NCBI GenBank assembly: GCA_031290855.1
Contig: JAISLM010000063.1
Coordinates: forward strand, 1-13,317
Origin: Spirochaetaceae bacterium
GTDB taxonomy: Bacteria > Spirochaetota > Spirochaetia > Treponematales > Breznakiellaceae
Direction of reading: 5' to 3'
DNA length: 13,317 bases
Shown: one piece after another, positions 13,302 to 13,317 of the stretch
Numbering within the stretch: the first letter of the stretch is position 1
Layout of the letters: each line of letters begins with the position of its first letter
The notes under the pieces: model-generated
What the model was told of the DNA's origin: nothing
Database searches by the model: none
The model's input: the letters and a program-made list of their open reading frames with translations, nothing else
Position numbers and translations under genes: made by a program

Positions 13302-13317
13302 GATATTATAAACTTCC

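Overview
The window looks like chromosomal DNA of a spirochaete, most likely a Treponema-like host-associated or gut species. The hints are two lipoproteins with loose spirochaete-style lipoboxes, a fused single-chain PurL of the clostridial/treponemal type, and many small palindromic repeats between the genes. This assignment is an inference; no rRNA or tRNA gene is present to confirm it. Base composition is mosaic: purL is very GC-rich, while the lipoprotein genes and their flanks are clearly AT-richer.

Layout. (1) 1-565: remnants of two small unrecognised genes, a GC-rich terminator and a structured purL leader. (2) 566-4345 (+): complete purL, with a 34-bp perfect palindrome read in frame at a domain junction. 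(3) 4346-5550: a mobile-element graveyard. It holds a RAYT-like (REP-associated tyrosine transposase) protein that has lost its HUH motif, an IS3-type OrfA remnant, and several copies or fragments of a dispersed repeat. (4) 5529-6032 (-): moaC, whose last codons and stop lie inside one repeat copy. (5) 6037-6399: a repeat copy, a cluster of GTCGAT-type inverted boxes and a promoter placed so that the next gene may be leaderless. (6) 6400-9033 (+): a probable three-gene operon of lipoprotein, exported HEAT-like protein and SLC13/ArsB-type permease. (7) 9036-10592 (-): comF followed by an RluA-type pseudouridine synthase with an in-frame palindrome, convergent with the permease. (8) 10593-10998: a divergent spacer with an extended -10 promoter for comF, a three-way-junction-like hairpin ending in a T-run, a variant repeat copy and a good sigma-70-type promoter. 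(9) 10999-12954 (+): a large lipoprotein with an InlB-like repeat and an ALK/LTK-type glycine-rich domain, followed by a strong terminator. (10) 13001-13317: a chain of hairpins that may be a small RNA, then the best-preserved copy of the dispersed repeat.

The metabolic genes (purL, moaC, comF, pseudouridine synthase) are housekeeping and not obviously connected. The most unusual content is the repeat ecology: a roughly 100-bp element with 15-bp terminal inverted repeats and internal hairpins in at least four recognisable copies plus fragments, perfect palindromes inside two coding genes, and a catalytically degenerate RAYT-like gene among them.
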